Program-made: the position numbers and the translations under genes
Notes under the pieces: model-generated
Database searches by the model: none
What the model saw: only the letters and a program-made list of their open reading frames with translations
Told to the model about the DNA's origin: nothing
Assembly (NCBI RefSeq): GCF_947486615.1
Contig: NZ_CANKUD010000004.1
Span: forward strand, 425,858 to 489,857
Source: an uncultured Modestobacter sp.
Lineage (GTDB): Bacteria; Actinomycetota; Actinomycetes; Mycobacteriales; Geodermatophilaceae
Direction: 5' to 3'
Length of the DNA stretch: 64,000 nt
Shown here: positions 14,945 through 23,631 of the stretch, in pieces
Layout of the letters: each line of letters opens with the position of its first letter
Numbering within the stretch: the first letter of the stretch is position 1

Positions 14945-15591
14945 CGCGCGAAGACCTCCGGGTCCGGGACCGACATGGTGAAGGTGACCTCGACCTGGCC
15001 GGTGACCTCCTGCGGAGCGGGCTGCAGCTCCAGCGCCGGGGCGCCGCCGGGCACCGCGAAGGCCGCCATGGCCATGCGGCCGCCCCGGCCCCCGACGTCG
15101 CGCACCTCCACCAGCCCGGTCAGCCGGCCACCGAGGGCGGTGGCGTAGGCCCGGGCCCGGCCGATCGCGTCCTGCACGGCTGCGGTGCGCACCTGCTGGT
15201 GCACCGGGTGCTCGCGGCTGACCCGCCAGTGCGGCCCGTGCACCGAGACGTCGGACAGCGCGGCCACCGCGACGGCGAGCTCACCGGCGGCGCCGACGTC
15301 GGCGATCCGGGCGCGGGTGGTGGTCGTCGCCACCGACCCGTTGATCCGGCCGCCCTCCCCGGCCTCGGGGAAGGCCGCGACGGCGTCGGTCGAGACGGTG
15401 CCCAGCGCGGCCCGGTGCGCCTCCAGCAGCGCCGTGAGCTCCAGCTGGCGCCCGGTCAGCCGCTCCAGCGCGCGCTCCCGGCGGCGGTCGTGCACCTGCA
15501 CGGTGACCACGAGGTCGGCGGCGTCGGGCAGCACCTCGGCCACAGCCTCGCCGAGGACGACGACGCGGGGGCTCTCCGGCGCGGGCTGCAT
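14941..15591 (-). CDS. SIMPL (DUF541) domain protein
   Basis: The 216-residue protein matches the SIMPL/DUF541 layout: an N-terminal VVVLGEAVAEVLPDAADLVVTVQV strand pair, a helix with ALERLTGRQLELTALLE, and a C-terminal AIGRARAYATALGGRLTGLVEV segment followed by VTFTMSV. I see no signal peptide, so this member may be cytoplasmic, unlike many exported ones. The family is linked to oxidative stress or signalling-kinase interaction in other organisms, but its role here is unknown. It is translationally coupled to the metallopeptidase gene. Confidence 0.8.
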   Translation of the reverse strand: MQPAPESPRVVVLGEAVAEVLPDAADLVVTVQVHDRRRERALERLTGRQLELTALLEAHRAALGTVSTDAVAAFPEAGEGGRINGSVATTTTRARIADVGAAGELAVAVAALSDVSVHGPHWRVSREHPVHQQVRTAAVQDAIGRARAYATALGGRLTGLVEVRDVGGRGGRMAMAAFAVPGGAPALELQPAPQEVTGQVEVTFTMSVPDPEVFAR

Positions 15592-15718
15592 GGGCGCTGC
15601 TCCTGGTGATCGGTCGGGTCGGACGGTCGATCAGGTCCGGGAGCACTCTGCCGCCGTCCGGCCGCCCCCGCACCCCGGCGGGTCAGCGGCCACCCGGTCG
15701 CCGTCCTAGGGTCGGGGC

Positions 15719-16165
15719 ATGCCCCTGGAAGGTGAGTACGAGCCGAGTCCGGAGAAGTGGGTCCGCGACCAGGTGGAGGTGTACGAGCGCACCGGCGGGC
15801 GGGAGGGCAACACGCTGCCCGGCCGCACCGAGCCGGTCGTCGTCTTCACCACCCGCGGCGCGAAGAGCGGCAAGGTCCGCAAGAACCCGCTGATGAAGGT
15901 CGAGCACGACGGCGTCTACGCCATGGTCGCCTCGCAGGGCGGGGCCCCGAAGCACCCGACCTGGTACTTCAACCTCAAGGCGCACCCCGACGAGGTCACC
16001 GTGCAGGACGGCGACCGGGTCTGGGACGGGGTGGCCCGCGAGGTGAGCGGCGAGGAGAAGGCGGTCTGGTGGGAGCGCGCGGTCGCCGCCTTCCCCGACT
16101 ACGCCGAGTACCAGCGCAAGACCGACCGGGAGATCCCGGTCGTCCTGGTCGAGCCGAAGCGCTGA
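15719..16165 (+). CDS. Deazaflavin (F420)-dependent nitroreductase family protein
   Basis: The 148-residue protein is the size of the Ddn/FDOR-A family. It has the signature [51 protein letters not shown] in sections typical of the split beta-barrel that binds coenzyme F420 (for example TTRGAKSGK and [10 protein letters not shown]). Members reduce quinones and nitroaromatics using F420H2. No ribosome binding site is visible and TAGGGT lies about 8 bases before the ATG, so the gene may be leaderless. Its stop overlaps the SDR gene downstream. Confidence 0.9.
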   Translation: MPLEGEYEPSPEKWVRDQVEVYERTGGREGNTLPGRTEPVVVFTTRGAKSGKVRKNPLMKVEHDGVYAMVASQGGAPKHPTWYFNLKAHPDEVTVQDGDRVWDGVAREVSGEEKAVWWERAVAAFPDYAEYQRKTDREIPVVLVEPKR

Positions 16166-16986
16166 GCGGGGACGGCCCGGTCGTCGTCGTCACCGGTGCC
16201 AGCGACGGCATCGGTGCGGCGGCGGCCCGCCGGCTGCACCGCGGCGGCGCCCGGGTCGTGCTGGTCGGCCGGTCCCCGGAGAAGACCGCCGCGGTCGCGG
16301 CCGACCTGCCCGGTGCGCGCTGGACCACGGTCGACCTGGGCCGGCTGGACGACGTCCGGCGGTTGGCCGCGGAGTTGGCGGAGCTATCGGGGATCGACGT
16401 GCTGGTGCACAACGCCGGCGCCTCGTTCGCCCGCCGGGAGCTGACCGTCGACGGGCACGAGCGCACCGCCCAGGTCGACCACCTGGCGCCCTACCTGCTC
16501 ACCCGACTGCTCGAGGAGCCGTTGCGCGCCTCGCGCGCCCGGGTGGTGACCACCTCGTCGTTCATGCACTGGGTGGGCGGGTCCCGGCGGGGCCATCTGC
16601 TCGACGGCACCGGCCCGTACCTCGCCACCCGTGCCTACGCCCGGGCCAAGTGGTGCAACGTGCTCTTCACCCGCGAGCTGGCCCGCCGGTGGGCGCCGGA
16701 GGTCACCGCCACCTGCTTCGACCCCGGCGCGGTCGCCACGTCGTTCGGGGCGGCGTCGGGCGGGATCACCGGCCTGGCGTTCCGGACGCCGCTCACCGCG
16801 TTCATGCGCACCCCGGCCCAGGGCGCGGACACCCTCGTCTGGCTGGCCACGGCCGAGGAGGGCTGGCGCAACGGCCGGCACCACGCCGACCGTTCGCCCA
16901 CCTGGACCGCCCTCTCCGCCCGGGACGACGTGCGGGCCCGAGAGCTGTGGAACCGGTCGGCCCGGCTGGTCGGCCTGCCCAGCTGA
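16162..16986 (+). CDS. Short-chain dehydrogenase/reductase, probable CTG start
   Basis: The protein has the SDR cofactor motif VTGASDGIG, the structural HNAGA motif and the YxxxK catalytic pair in AYARAK, with a TTSS segment supplying the serine. About 274 residues follow from 16162. No ATG, GTG or TTG occurs in frame close to the Rossmann motif. The nearest candidates are a CTG at 16162, which overlaps the previous stop (CTGA), and a GTG at 16069 that would add 31 basic, low-complexity residues. I favour the coupled CTG but cannot prove it. It resembles retinol-dehydrogenase-like SDRs; substrate unknown. Confidence 0.75.
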   Translation: MSGDGPVVVVTGASDGIGAAAARRLHRGGARVVLVGRSPEKTAAVAADLPGARWTTVDLGRLDDVRRLAAELAELSGIDVLVHNAGASFARRELTVDGHERTAQVDHLAPYLLTRLLEEPLRASRARVVTTSSFMHWVGGSRRGHLLDGTGPYLATRAYARAKWCNVLFTRELARRWAPEVTATCFDPGAVATSFGAASGGITGLAFRTPLTAFMRTPAQGADTLVWLATAEEGWRNGRHHADRSPTWTALSARDDVRARELWNRSARLVGLPS

Positions 16987-16997
16987 CCCTGGCGGGC

Positions 16998-18554
16998 TCA
17001 GGCCAGCTCGGCGACGATCCGGGCGGCGACGGCGTCGGCGAGGGCGGCGTCGCCGCGGGCCCGGGCGCCCAGCAGCGCCCAGCCCAGGTCGCCCACCTGG
17101 CGCGAGCGGCGGCGCCAGGCGTCGGCCCCCGGCGCCGGGAACAGCTCCGCCCGGGCGGCGGTGGCCACCTCGTTCAGCTCGATGAGCACGTGGTGCAGCG
17201 CCCGGTCGGCCGGTGAGCCCGGCACTGCCCGGGCGGCGGCCACCGCCCGCTCGGCGGTCCCGGTCACCGCGGCCGGCAGCCGGCGGCTGCCGGCGCGGGC
17301 GAGGAGCAGCAGGCCGGCGGCCAGGGCCACGGCGATGCCCACGACGGTCTCCTCGATCCGCGCCACGATCAGCGCACTCCCCGGGAGGTCGGGCACCCCG
17401 AGGTGGACCAGCAGCAGCGACACCGGCGTCAGGCAGGCGACGGAGACCACGTACTGGTGGGCGATGAACAGCTCCACGCCGACCAGCAGCAGCCCGACCA
17501 GGCCCACGGTCACGGCGGTCGGCGGGTCGACCGCGAACACCACCCCGGCCAGGGCGGTGCCCACCAGCGTCCCGGTCACCCGGTGGACGGCGCGGGCGCG
17601 GGCCTGCCGCCGGTCCGCGCCGAGCAGCACGGCGACCGCCGCGGTCGCGGCCCACCAGGGACTGGGCAGCCCGGTGACGACGGCGACCAGGCCGGCCGAG
17701 GCCACGCCGAGACCGGTCCGCGCCGCGGTGGTGACCCACAGCGGCGTCCGGTGCCCTGCCGGACGGGCCGGTGGGAGCGGTCCGGGGCCCTCCGCCGTGG
17801 CGTCGATCGTGGGCAGCGCCCGGGAGAACCGGGCCTCGACGCCGGCCAGCTGCGGCCGCAGCGACGGTCGCCGGCGGCTGCCCTCGGCCACCGCGGTGTC
17901 GGCCGCCCACACGGCCCGGGCGATCGCGCCGGGGCGGGTGGTGCGCAGTGCGCCGTCCTCCGCGTCGCGCACCGCGGCGTCGGCGGCCTGCAGCGCCCGT
18001 CTCTCCGGGCCGGCCGGGTCCCACAGCCAGGGCAGCATGACCACGACCCAGCTGAGCACCGCCGCACCGGCGGCCGCCGCGACGTGCTGGGCGACGACGT
18101 CCGGCGCCGAGCCCAGCGCGCTGGCGCTGCCGCCCACCAGCACCGGCGGCAGCGCCCCCGGCGGGCCGATCCGCCAGACCGCCGTCGCCGCGGTCGCGGC
18201 AGCGGCGATCGCGCCGAGGGTGAGCACCAGCAGCAGGGGGTGCCCGCCGGTGATCCCGCCCAGGCCGATCGCACCCACGACCGCCGCGCCGACACCGGCG
18301 GCGACCACGGCCCGGCGCCGGTAGGGCATCGAGTGCCCGTAGACCGCGGTGAACCCGCCGAGCGCGGCGGCCGAGCCGATGCCCGGCTCGCCGAGGGCCA
18401 GCCCGACGGTCAGCGGGGCGGCGACGCTGAAGCCGGCCGACAGCGCCCGCCGGCGGTTCATCGACCACAGCTCCGGCAGCGGTGGCAGTCGCGGCCCGAG
18501 GACGTGTGGGGCCACCCGGCGCAGCGGGGAGGTGGAGCCGGACACGGGCTCCAT
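16998..18554 (-). CDS. FUSC family membrane transporter
   Basis: The 518-residue integral membrane protein has two blocks of hydrophobic helices (residues about 35-180 and 290-420) separated by a soluble region, and ends in an arginine-rich helical domain. This two-block layout and the second-block sequence match the FUSC/YccS-like (aromatic acid exporter or fusaric acid resistance) family. The substrate is unknown. It is divergent from the siderophore-binding lipoprotein gene, and the iron box at 18612-18630 lies in the shared intergenic region, so iron control of both directions is possible. Confidence 0.8.
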   Translation of the reverse strand: MEPVSGSTSPLRRVAPHVLGPRLPPLPELWSMNRRRALSAGFSVAAPLTVGLALGEPGIGSAAALGGFTAVYGHSMPYRRRAVVAAGVGAAVVGAIGLGGITGGHPLLLVLTLGAIAAAATAATAVWRIGPPGALPPVLVGGSASALGSAPDVVAQHVAAAAGAAVLSWVVVMLPWLWDPAGPERRALQAADAAVRDAEDGALRTTRPGAIARAVWAADTAVAEGSRRRPSLRPQLAGVEARFSRALPTIDATAEGPGPLPPARPAGHRTPLWVTTAARTGLGVASAGLVAVVTGLPSPWWAATAAVAVLLGADRRQARARAVHRVTGTLVGTALAGVVFAVDPPTAVTVGLVGLLLVGVELFIAHQYVVSVACLTPVSLLLVHLGVPDLPGSALIVARIEETVVGIAVALAAGLLLLARAGSRRLPAAVTGTAERAVAAARAVPGSPADRALHHVLIELNEVATAARAELFPAPGADAWRRRSRQVGDLGWALLGARARGDAALADAVAARIVAELA

Positions 18555-18611
18555 CGTCGCCTGCGCCGGCCGGGGCGTCGCCGGCGACCCGCGACGTCGA
18601 CCAGCTGGCGA

Positions 18612-18630
18612 TCAGGTTAGCCTGCCCTTA
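18612..18630 (+). promoter_or_regulatory. IdeR/DtxR iron box
   Basis: TCAGGTTAGCCTGCCCTTA matches the IdeR/DtxR consensus TTAGGTTAGCCTAACCTAA at 15 of 19 positions by eye, with the whole AGGTTAGCCT core. It lies 27 bases before the substrate-binding lipoprotein start, at a promoter position suitable for iron-dependent repression. Confidence 0.8.
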
Positions 18631-18657
18631 CTTCTGGCTCGATGAGGGTGGGGCGAC

Positions 18658-19623
18658 ATGGCAGTGGGACGTGCACGTCGATGGGTGGCCGGGGGCCTGG
18701 CGCTCGCCGCGGGGCTGGCCCTGGCCGGTTGCGGCGGCGGGGAGACCGACGCCGCGCAGGATGCGCCGGCCGCAGAGACCCGCACGGTGGTGCACGCGCT
18801 GGGCGAGGCCGAGGTCGACGGCGTCCCGGAGCGGGTCGTCGTCCTGGACACCGGTGAGCTGGACACCGTGCTCGCCCTGGGAGTCACCCCGGTCGGGGCC
18901 GTGCGCACCGACGTCAGCTCCGGCCTGCCCGGGTACCTCGAGGAGGGCGGCGCCGACCCGGCCGAGATAGCCGAGGTCGGCACCATCGGAGAGCCGGACC
19001 TGGAGGCGATCGCCGCACTCGACCCGGACCTCATCCTGTCCAACACCGCACGGCACACCGAGCTGTACGACCAGCTGACCGCGATCGCCCCCACGGTGAT
19101 GGGGGAGGGCGTGGGAGAGACGTGGAAGCAGAACGTGCCGGTCTACGCCGAGGCGCTCGGCCGGCAGAACGAGGGCGAGGAGCTGCTCACCGCGTACCGG
19201 GAGCGGGCCGCGGAGGTCGGGGCGCTGTTCGGTGACCCGGGGGCGCTCGAGGTCAGCATCGTGCGGTTCGTGGGCACCGGTTCGGCCCGGCTGTACGGGG
19301 AGGGGTCGTTCATCGGCACCGTGCTGGCCGACGCCGGCCTCGCGCGCCCGGAGGTCCAGCGGACCGCGGAGACCTTCGTCGAGGTCGGTCCGGAGGAGAT
19401 CACCCAGGCCGAGGGCGACCTGCTCTTCTACGCCGCCTACGGGGCCGAGGGCGAGACCGAGCTGGCCGAGCTGACCTCCGGGGGGCTGTGGCAGTCGCTG
19501 CCCGCCGTCCAGCGGGGCGATGCCGTGCCGGTCGAGGACGACCGGTGGTTCCTGGCGATCGGGCCGCTGGGCGCCGGGCTGGTCCTCGACGACCTGGCCG
19601 AGGTCGCCGAGCAGCGGGTCTGA
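18658..19623 (+). CDS. Iron-siderophore ABC transporter substrate-binding lipoprotein
   Basis: The 321-residue protein has a lipoprotein signal peptide (MAVGRARRWVAGGL...) ending in the lipobox LAGC near residue 24. The FepB/FecB-type binding fold follows: PERVVVLDTGELDTVLALGVTPVG, EPDLEAIAALDPDLILSN and the long connecting helix, with DRWFLAIGPLGA near the C-terminus. It captures ferric siderophore outside the membrane for an ABC importer. No permease or ATPase genes are next to it, so these must lie elsewhere. An IdeR box precedes it and a strong terminator follows. Confidence 0.9.
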   Translation: MAVGRARRWVAGGLALAAGLALAGCGGGETDAAQDAPAAETRTVVHALGEAEVDGVPERVVVLDTGELDTVLALGVTPVGAVRTDVSSGLPGYLEEGGADPAEIAEVGTIGEPDLEAIAALDPDLILSNTARHTELYDQLTAIAPTVMGEGVGETWKQNVPVYAEALGRQNEGEELLTAYRERAAEVGALFGDPGALEVSIVRFVGTGSARLYGEGSFIGTVLADAGLARPEVQRTAETFVEVGPEEITQAEGDLLFYAAYGAEGETELAELTSGGLWQSLPAVQRGDAVPVEDDRWFLAIGPLGAGLVLDDLAEVAEQRV

Positions 19624-19624
19624 C

Positions 19625-19656
19625 CGGGTGGGCCCGGCTCGCGCCGGGCCCACCCG
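19625..19656. terminator. Strong hairpin between convergent genes
   Basis: CGGGTGGGCCCGGC and GCCGGGCCCACCCG form a perfect 14-bp stem with the loop TCGC, one base after the lipoprotein stop codon. It lies between convergent genes and probably serves both. Confidence 0.85.
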
Positions 19657-19661
19657 CCGGC

Positions 19662-20633
19662 TCAGGAGAAGCCGACGACCTCGTGCGGGGTGTAGGGCTC
19701 CTCGAGTCGGGCGACCTCCTCGGCGGTCAGCTGCAGGTCGACCGCGGCGACCGCGTCCTCCAGGTGCCGGGCCTTGGTGACCCCGACGATCGGCGCGGTG
19801 ACCACCGGCTTGCCCAGTACCCACGCCAGTGCGACCTGCGCCCGCGGCACCCCGCGGGCCTGCGCGACCTCGGCCACCCGCTCGACGACCACCCGGTCGG
19901 CGTCGTTGTACAGCTTCTTGCCGAACTCGTCGGTCTCCGAGCGGTTGGTCGCCTCGTCCCAGTCGCGGGTGAGGCGGCCCCGGGCCAGCGGGCTCCACGG
20001 GATGACGCCGATGCCCTGGTCGGCGCAGAGCGGCAGCATCTCCCGCTCCTCCTCGCGGTTGAGCAGGTTGTAGTGGTCCTGCATGGAGACGAAGCGGTGC
20101 CAGCCGCGCTCGCCGGCCAGGTGCAGGGCCTTGCTGAACTGCCAGGCCCACATGCTGCTCGCGCCCAGGTAGCGCACCTTGCCCGACCGGACGACGGAGT
20201 CGAGTGCCTCCAGCGTCTCCTCGATCGGGGTGGCCGGGTCCCAGCGGTGGATCTGGTAGAGGTCGACGTGGTCGGTGCCCAGCCGGGTGAGGCTGGCCTC
20301 CAGCTCACGGATGATCGCGGTGCGCGACAGCCCGGCGCCGTTGGGCCCGGGCCGCATCCGGCCGTGCACCTTGGTGGCCAGGACGACGTCGTCCCGGTCG
20401 GCGAAGTCGCGGACAGCCCGGCCGGTGATCTCCTCGCTGGAGCCGGCCGAGTAGACGTTGGCGGTGTCGAAGAAGGTGATACCGGCCTCGATCGCCTGCT
20501 TGATCAGCTCCCGGCTCTGCTCCTCGGGCAGGCTCCACGGGTGACCGCCGCGGGCGGGGTCGCCGAAGCTCATCATCCCGAGGCAGATCCGGGAGACCTG
20601 CAGGCCGGTGGTGCCCAGACGCGTGTACTCCAT
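19662..20633 (-). CDS. Aldo/keto reductase
   Basis: The 323-residue TIM-barrel oxidoreductase opens with MEYTRLGTTGLQVSRICLGMMSFGD. The catalytic tetrad is visible: aspartate in FFDTANVY, tyrosine in the same motif, lysine in LATKVHG and histidine in YQIHRWD. The NADPH-binding part is VIPWSPLARGRL and later residues of APIVGVTKARHLEDAV. It resembles the YajO/Tas-like group; the substrate is unknown. It is not closely related to the other two aldo/keto reductases in the window. Confidence 0.9.
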   Translation of the reverse strand: MEYTRLGTTGLQVSRICLGMMSFGDPARGGHPWSLPEEQSRELIKQAIEAGITFFDTANVYSAGSSEEITGRAVRDFADRDDVVLATKVHGRMRPGPNGAGLSRTAIIRELEASLTRLGTDHVDLYQIHRWDPATPIEETLEALDSVVRSGKVRYLGASSMWAWQFSKALHLAGERGWHRFVSMQDHYNLLNREEEREMLPLCADQGIGVIPWSPLARGRLTRDWDEATNRSETDEFGKKLYNDADRVVVERVAEVAQARGVPRAQVALAWVLGKPVVTAPIVGVTKARHLEDAVAAVDLQLTAEEVARLEEPYTPHEVVGFS

Positions 20634-20670
20634 GGCCCGCTCCTTGCCCCGGCCAACGACCCGCGGAACC

Positions 20671-21720
20671 TCAGGGCAGGGCGGCGTACCGATCGCTCAC
20701 CGCGGCGGTCACCTCGGCGCTCAGCTCCTCGAACGGCTCCAGCTCCAGCGCCCGCGCCTTCGTCCGGCCGGTGCGCCAGACGGCGACGACGGTGCCGCCG
20801 TGCACAACCGTGGCCCGGAACATCCCGTTGTTCCCGGGCACGATGCGCTGGGCGTGCTCGGCCGGCACGGTGCAGCTCCGGTCGGCGTAGCCCAGCACCA
20901 GCTCGTCGAAGCCAGGCAGCAGCAGCACCCCGCCGGCCTCCGCCCGGGCCGCGGTCAGCCGGTCGGGGGTCTCGGGGTCCATCAGGTGCTCGACGCCGTC
21001 GACGGTCAGCGGCTCCAGCTGTGGCCGGGCCAGTGCCAGGCCGGCCTTCACGTCGCCCACCGTGCAACCCGCCCAGCGCACGAGGTCCTTGACCGTGGCC
21101 GGCCCGTGGCCGCGGAAGTAGCGCAGCGCGAGCTCGCCGAGCGCCTCGTCGCGCTCCGGCCGCCGCGGTGCGGGGACCCACTCGTCGAGCAGCACGAACT
21201 GCTGGTCGCCCTCGGCGGTCGGGCCGAGCACGAGCGTGCCGGTCTGGGCGAGGTACCAGAGCACGTGGTAGCCGCGCTGGCCGGCGGTGGGCACCCCGGC
21301 CGCGGTCAGCTCGGCCAGCAGCTCGGTCCGGCCCAACCGCCGCCCGCCGGTCAGCGCGGCCACGGCCACCTCGCGGGCCCGCTCGACGTCGGCCTCGGTC
21401 AGCTCCAGGTACGCCCGGCGGCCGGCCGCCCCGGCCAGCACCCGGGGGCCGAGCAGCTCCAGCAACCAGAGCAGGTCCTCGGCGGCGGTCAGGTGCAGGG
21501 TGCCGCGCATCGGCCAGGAGCGCACGACCTCGCCGGCGTCCAGCGCGGCGGTGACCGCTGCCCGCGAGCCGCCGCTGCGCAGCGCCACCGACAGCAGCGC
21601 GCCCGGCAGGTCCTGCCCCTGCGCCGCGGTCAGCCAGCGGACTGCCTCCGCCGGGGTGGCGCACCGTGGGCCGACCAGCCGCTGGGCGGCCATCCGCAGC
21701 AGCGACAGCTCTCGGGTCAT
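20671..21720 (-). CDS. Winged-helix DNA-binding domain protein (HTH_42 family)
   Basis: The 349-residue protein has the AlkZ/YcaQ-like HTH_42 layout: RLVGPRCATPAEAVRWLTAAQGQDLPGALL at the N-terminus, VVRSWPMRGTLHLTAAED, a central GYHVLWYLAQTGTLV winged-helix segment, and LLPGFDELVLGYADRS then IVPGNNGMFRATVVHGG near the C-terminus. AlkZ homologues are DNA glycosylases that unhook interstrand cross-links. The QxQ catalytic motif of that family is represented here by AAQGQD, so a glycosylase role is plausible. The ATG at 21720 is selected over an upstream in-frame start that would add arginine-rich sequence. Confidence 0.8.
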   Translation of the reverse strand: MTRELSLLRMAAQRLVGPRCATPAEAVRWLTAAQGQDLPGALLSVALRSGGSRAAVTAALDAGEVVRSWPMRGTLHLTAAEDLLWLLELLGPRVLAGAAGRRAYLELTEADVERAREVAVAALTGGRRLGRTELLAELTAAGVPTAGQRGYHVLWYLAQTGTLVLGPTAEGDQQFVLLDEWVPAPRRPERDEALGELALRYFRGHGPATVKDLVRWAGCTVGDVKAGLALARPQLEPLTVDGVEHLMDPETPDRLTAARAEAGGVLLLPGFDELVLGYADRSCTVPAEHAQRIVPGNNGMFRATVVHGGTVVAVWRTGRTKARALELEPFEELSAEVTAAVSDRYAALP

Positions 21721-21775
21721 GCCGTCACCTTGGCACCGGGGTCCGACGGTCCGCCGGCGGCAGTACCGTCGCCGC

Positions 21776-21895
21776 ATGATGGGGATGGGCAACCTCGGTC
21801 CGGACGGTCGGCGTCGTCAGCGGATCGTCGCCGGCGTCATCGTCGCCGCGATGCTGCTGGCCGCCGGGGCGGTGCTGATCGGCTCGGTGCTCTGA
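21776..21895 (+). CDS. Small single-pass membrane protein (39 aa)
   Basis: The 39-codon frame encodes MMGMGNLGPDGRRRQR followed by one hydrophobic helix (IVAGVIVAAMLLAAGAVLIG). A TACCGT -10-like box sits about 4 bases before the ATG, which suggests a leaderless mRNA. It lies between a divergent winged-helix gene and the ABC-F gene. The positive-inside rule predicts a cytoplasmic N-terminus. Function unknown. Confidence 0.55.
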   Translation: MMGMGNLGPDGRRRQRIVAGVIVAAMLLAAGAVLIGSVL

Positions 21896-21964
21896 GGGCC
21901 GCACCGCCCGCGCGCGGCCGGGTGCGCCGGGGAAGCCGGTTGCCCGACCCGGGAGGATGGCGGC

Positions 21965-23584
21965 ATGGGCTACCTCGACGTCACCGGTGTCCGGTTCACG
22001 CTGCCGGACGGGCGGGTGCTGCTCGACGACGTGGCCTTCCGGGTCGGTGAGGGCGCGATCGCCGCGCTGGTCGGGGAGAACGGCGCGGGCAAGACCACGA
22101 TGCTGCGGATCATCAGCGGTGACCTGACGCCCGACGCGGGCTCGGTCGCGCTCGTCGGCGGGCTGGGCGTCATGCGCCAGTTCATCGGTTCGGTCCGCGA
22201 CGACACCACCGTGCAGCGCTTCCTCGTCGACCTCGCCCCGCCCGCCGTCCGGGCCGCCTGGCACGCCGTCGAGGCCGCGGAGCTGGCGATGATGGAGGAC
22301 GACGACGAGCCCACCCAGATGGCGTACGCCAACGCGCTGGCCACCTGGGGCGACGTGGGTGGCTACGACGTCGAGGTCACCTGGGACACCGTGACCGTCG
22401 CCGCCCTCGGCGTCCCGTACGAGCAGTGCAAGTACCGCGAGCTGAACAGCCTCTCCGGCGGCGAGCAGAAGCGCCTGGCCCTGGAGAGCCTGCTGCGCGG
22501 CCCCGACCAGGTGCTGCTGCTCGACGAGCCGGACAACTACCTCGACGTCCCGGGCAAGCGGTGGCTGGAGGAGCGGCTGCTGGAGACCCGCAAGACCGTC
22601 CTGTTCGTCACCCACGACCGGGAGCTGCTGGACCGGGTCGCCGACCGGGTGGTCACCGTCGAGGGCGGGACGGCGTGGGTGCACGCCGGCACCTGGGCGG
22701 CCTACCCCGCGGCGCGCGCCGCCCGGCACGAGCGGATGGCCGACCTGCGCCGCCGCTGGGACGAGGAGCACCAGCGGCTCATCGACCTCACCCGCACGAT
22801 GCAGCAGCTGGCCAAGAACTCACCCGACATGGCCGCGCGGTACCACGCCATGCAGACCCGGCTGGCCAAGTACGAGGCCGCCGGGCCGCCGCCGGAGCGG
22901 CCGCCGGAGCAGCAGGTGCAGATGCGGCTGCGCGGCGGGCGCACCGGCGTCCGGGTGGTGATGGCCGAGCAGCTGGAGCTCACCGGACTGATGAAGCCCT
23001 TCGACGTGGAGATCGAGTACGGCGACCGGGTCGCGGTGCTCGGTTCCAACGGCGCGGGCAAGTCGCACTTCCTGCGGCTGCTGGCCGGCCAGGACGTCGC
23101 GCACACCGGCGGCTGGCGGCTCGGTGCCCGCGTCGTCCCCGGCTTCTTCGCCCAGACCCACGCCCATCCGGAGTGGCTGGACGAGACGCTGGTCGACCTG
23201 CTGTGGCGCGGGGACGGCGAGCGCCCCGGCGTCGACCGCGGCCGGGCGATGGCCACGCTCCGGCGCTACGGGCTGGCCCCCTCGGGCGACCAGCTGTTCC
23301 GGTCGCTGTCCGGTGGGCAGCAGGCCCGGTTCCAGGTGCTCCTACTGGAGCTGTCCGGGGCGACCCTGCTGCTGCTCGACGAGCCGACCGACAACCTCGA
23401 CGTGCTCAGCGCCGAGTCGTTGGAGGCCGCGATCGGCGCGTTCGACGGCACGGTGATCACGGTGACCCACGACCGCTGGTTCGCCCGAACCTTCGACCGG
23501 TTCCTGGTGTTCGGCTCCGACGGCCAGGTGCGCGAGACCCCCGAGCCGGTCTTCGACGAGGGCCGCGTCCAGCGGGTCCGCTGA
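21965..23584 (+). CDS. ABC-F family ATPase
   Basis: The 539-residue protein has two ABC domains in one chain and no membrane segments. The first has Walker A GENGAGKTT, signature LSGGEQKR and Walker B LLLDEPDNYLD; the second has GSNGAGKSH, LSGGQQAR and LLLDEPTDNLD. The charged linker (residues about 240-320, RHERMADLRRRWDEEHQRL...) is the region that enters the ribosomal E site in ABC-F proteins. Such factors act in translation or ribosome-protection antibiotic resistance; I cannot place this one in a resistance subclass. Confidence 0.9.
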   Translation: MGYLDVTGVRFTLPDGRVLLDDVAFRVGEGAIAALVGENGAGKTTMLRIISGDLTPDAGSVALVGGLGVMRQFIGSVRDDTTVQRFLVDLAPPAVRAAWHAVEAAELAMMEDDDEPTQMAYANALATWGDVGGYDVEVTWDTVTVAALGVPYEQCKYRELNSLSGGEQKRLALESLLRGPDQVLLLDEPDNYLDVPGKRWLEERLLETRKTVLFVTHDRELLDRVADRVVTVEGGTAWVHAGTWAAYPAARAARHERMADLRRRWDEEHQRLIDLTRTMQQLAKNSPDMAARYHAMQTRLAKYEAAGPPPERPPEQQVQMRLRGGRTGVRVVMAEQLELTGLMKPFDVEIEYGDRVAVLGSNGAGKSHFLRLLAGQDVAHTGGWRLGARVVPGFFAQTHAHPEWLDETLVDLLWRGDGERPGVDRGRAMATLRRYGLAPSGDQLFRSLSGGQQARFQVLLLELSGATLLLLDEPTDNLDVLSAESLEAAIGAFDGTVITVTHDRWFARTFDRFLVFGSDGQVRETPEPVFDEGRVQRVR

Positions 23585-23588
23585 CCCA

Positions 23589-23624
23589 CCCGGGCGGCCA
23601 TGTTCGCCACCATGGCCGCCCGGG
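23589..23624. terminator. Bidirectional terminator
   Basis: CCCGGGCGGCCATG (23589-23602) pairs perfectly with CATGGCCGCCCGGG (23611-23624) around an eight-base loop, between the convergent ABC-F and aldo/keto reductase genes. Confidence 0.85.
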
Positions 23625-23631
23625 CGCTGCC

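Noticed and set aside
16384..18468. Very long open frames antisense or out of frame to known genes (also across 50326-52653 plus and 40343-42502 plus)
   Set aside because: They are arginine/proline/glycine-rich translations that mirror the GC-rich codon bias of the real gene on the same DNA and show no domain motifs.
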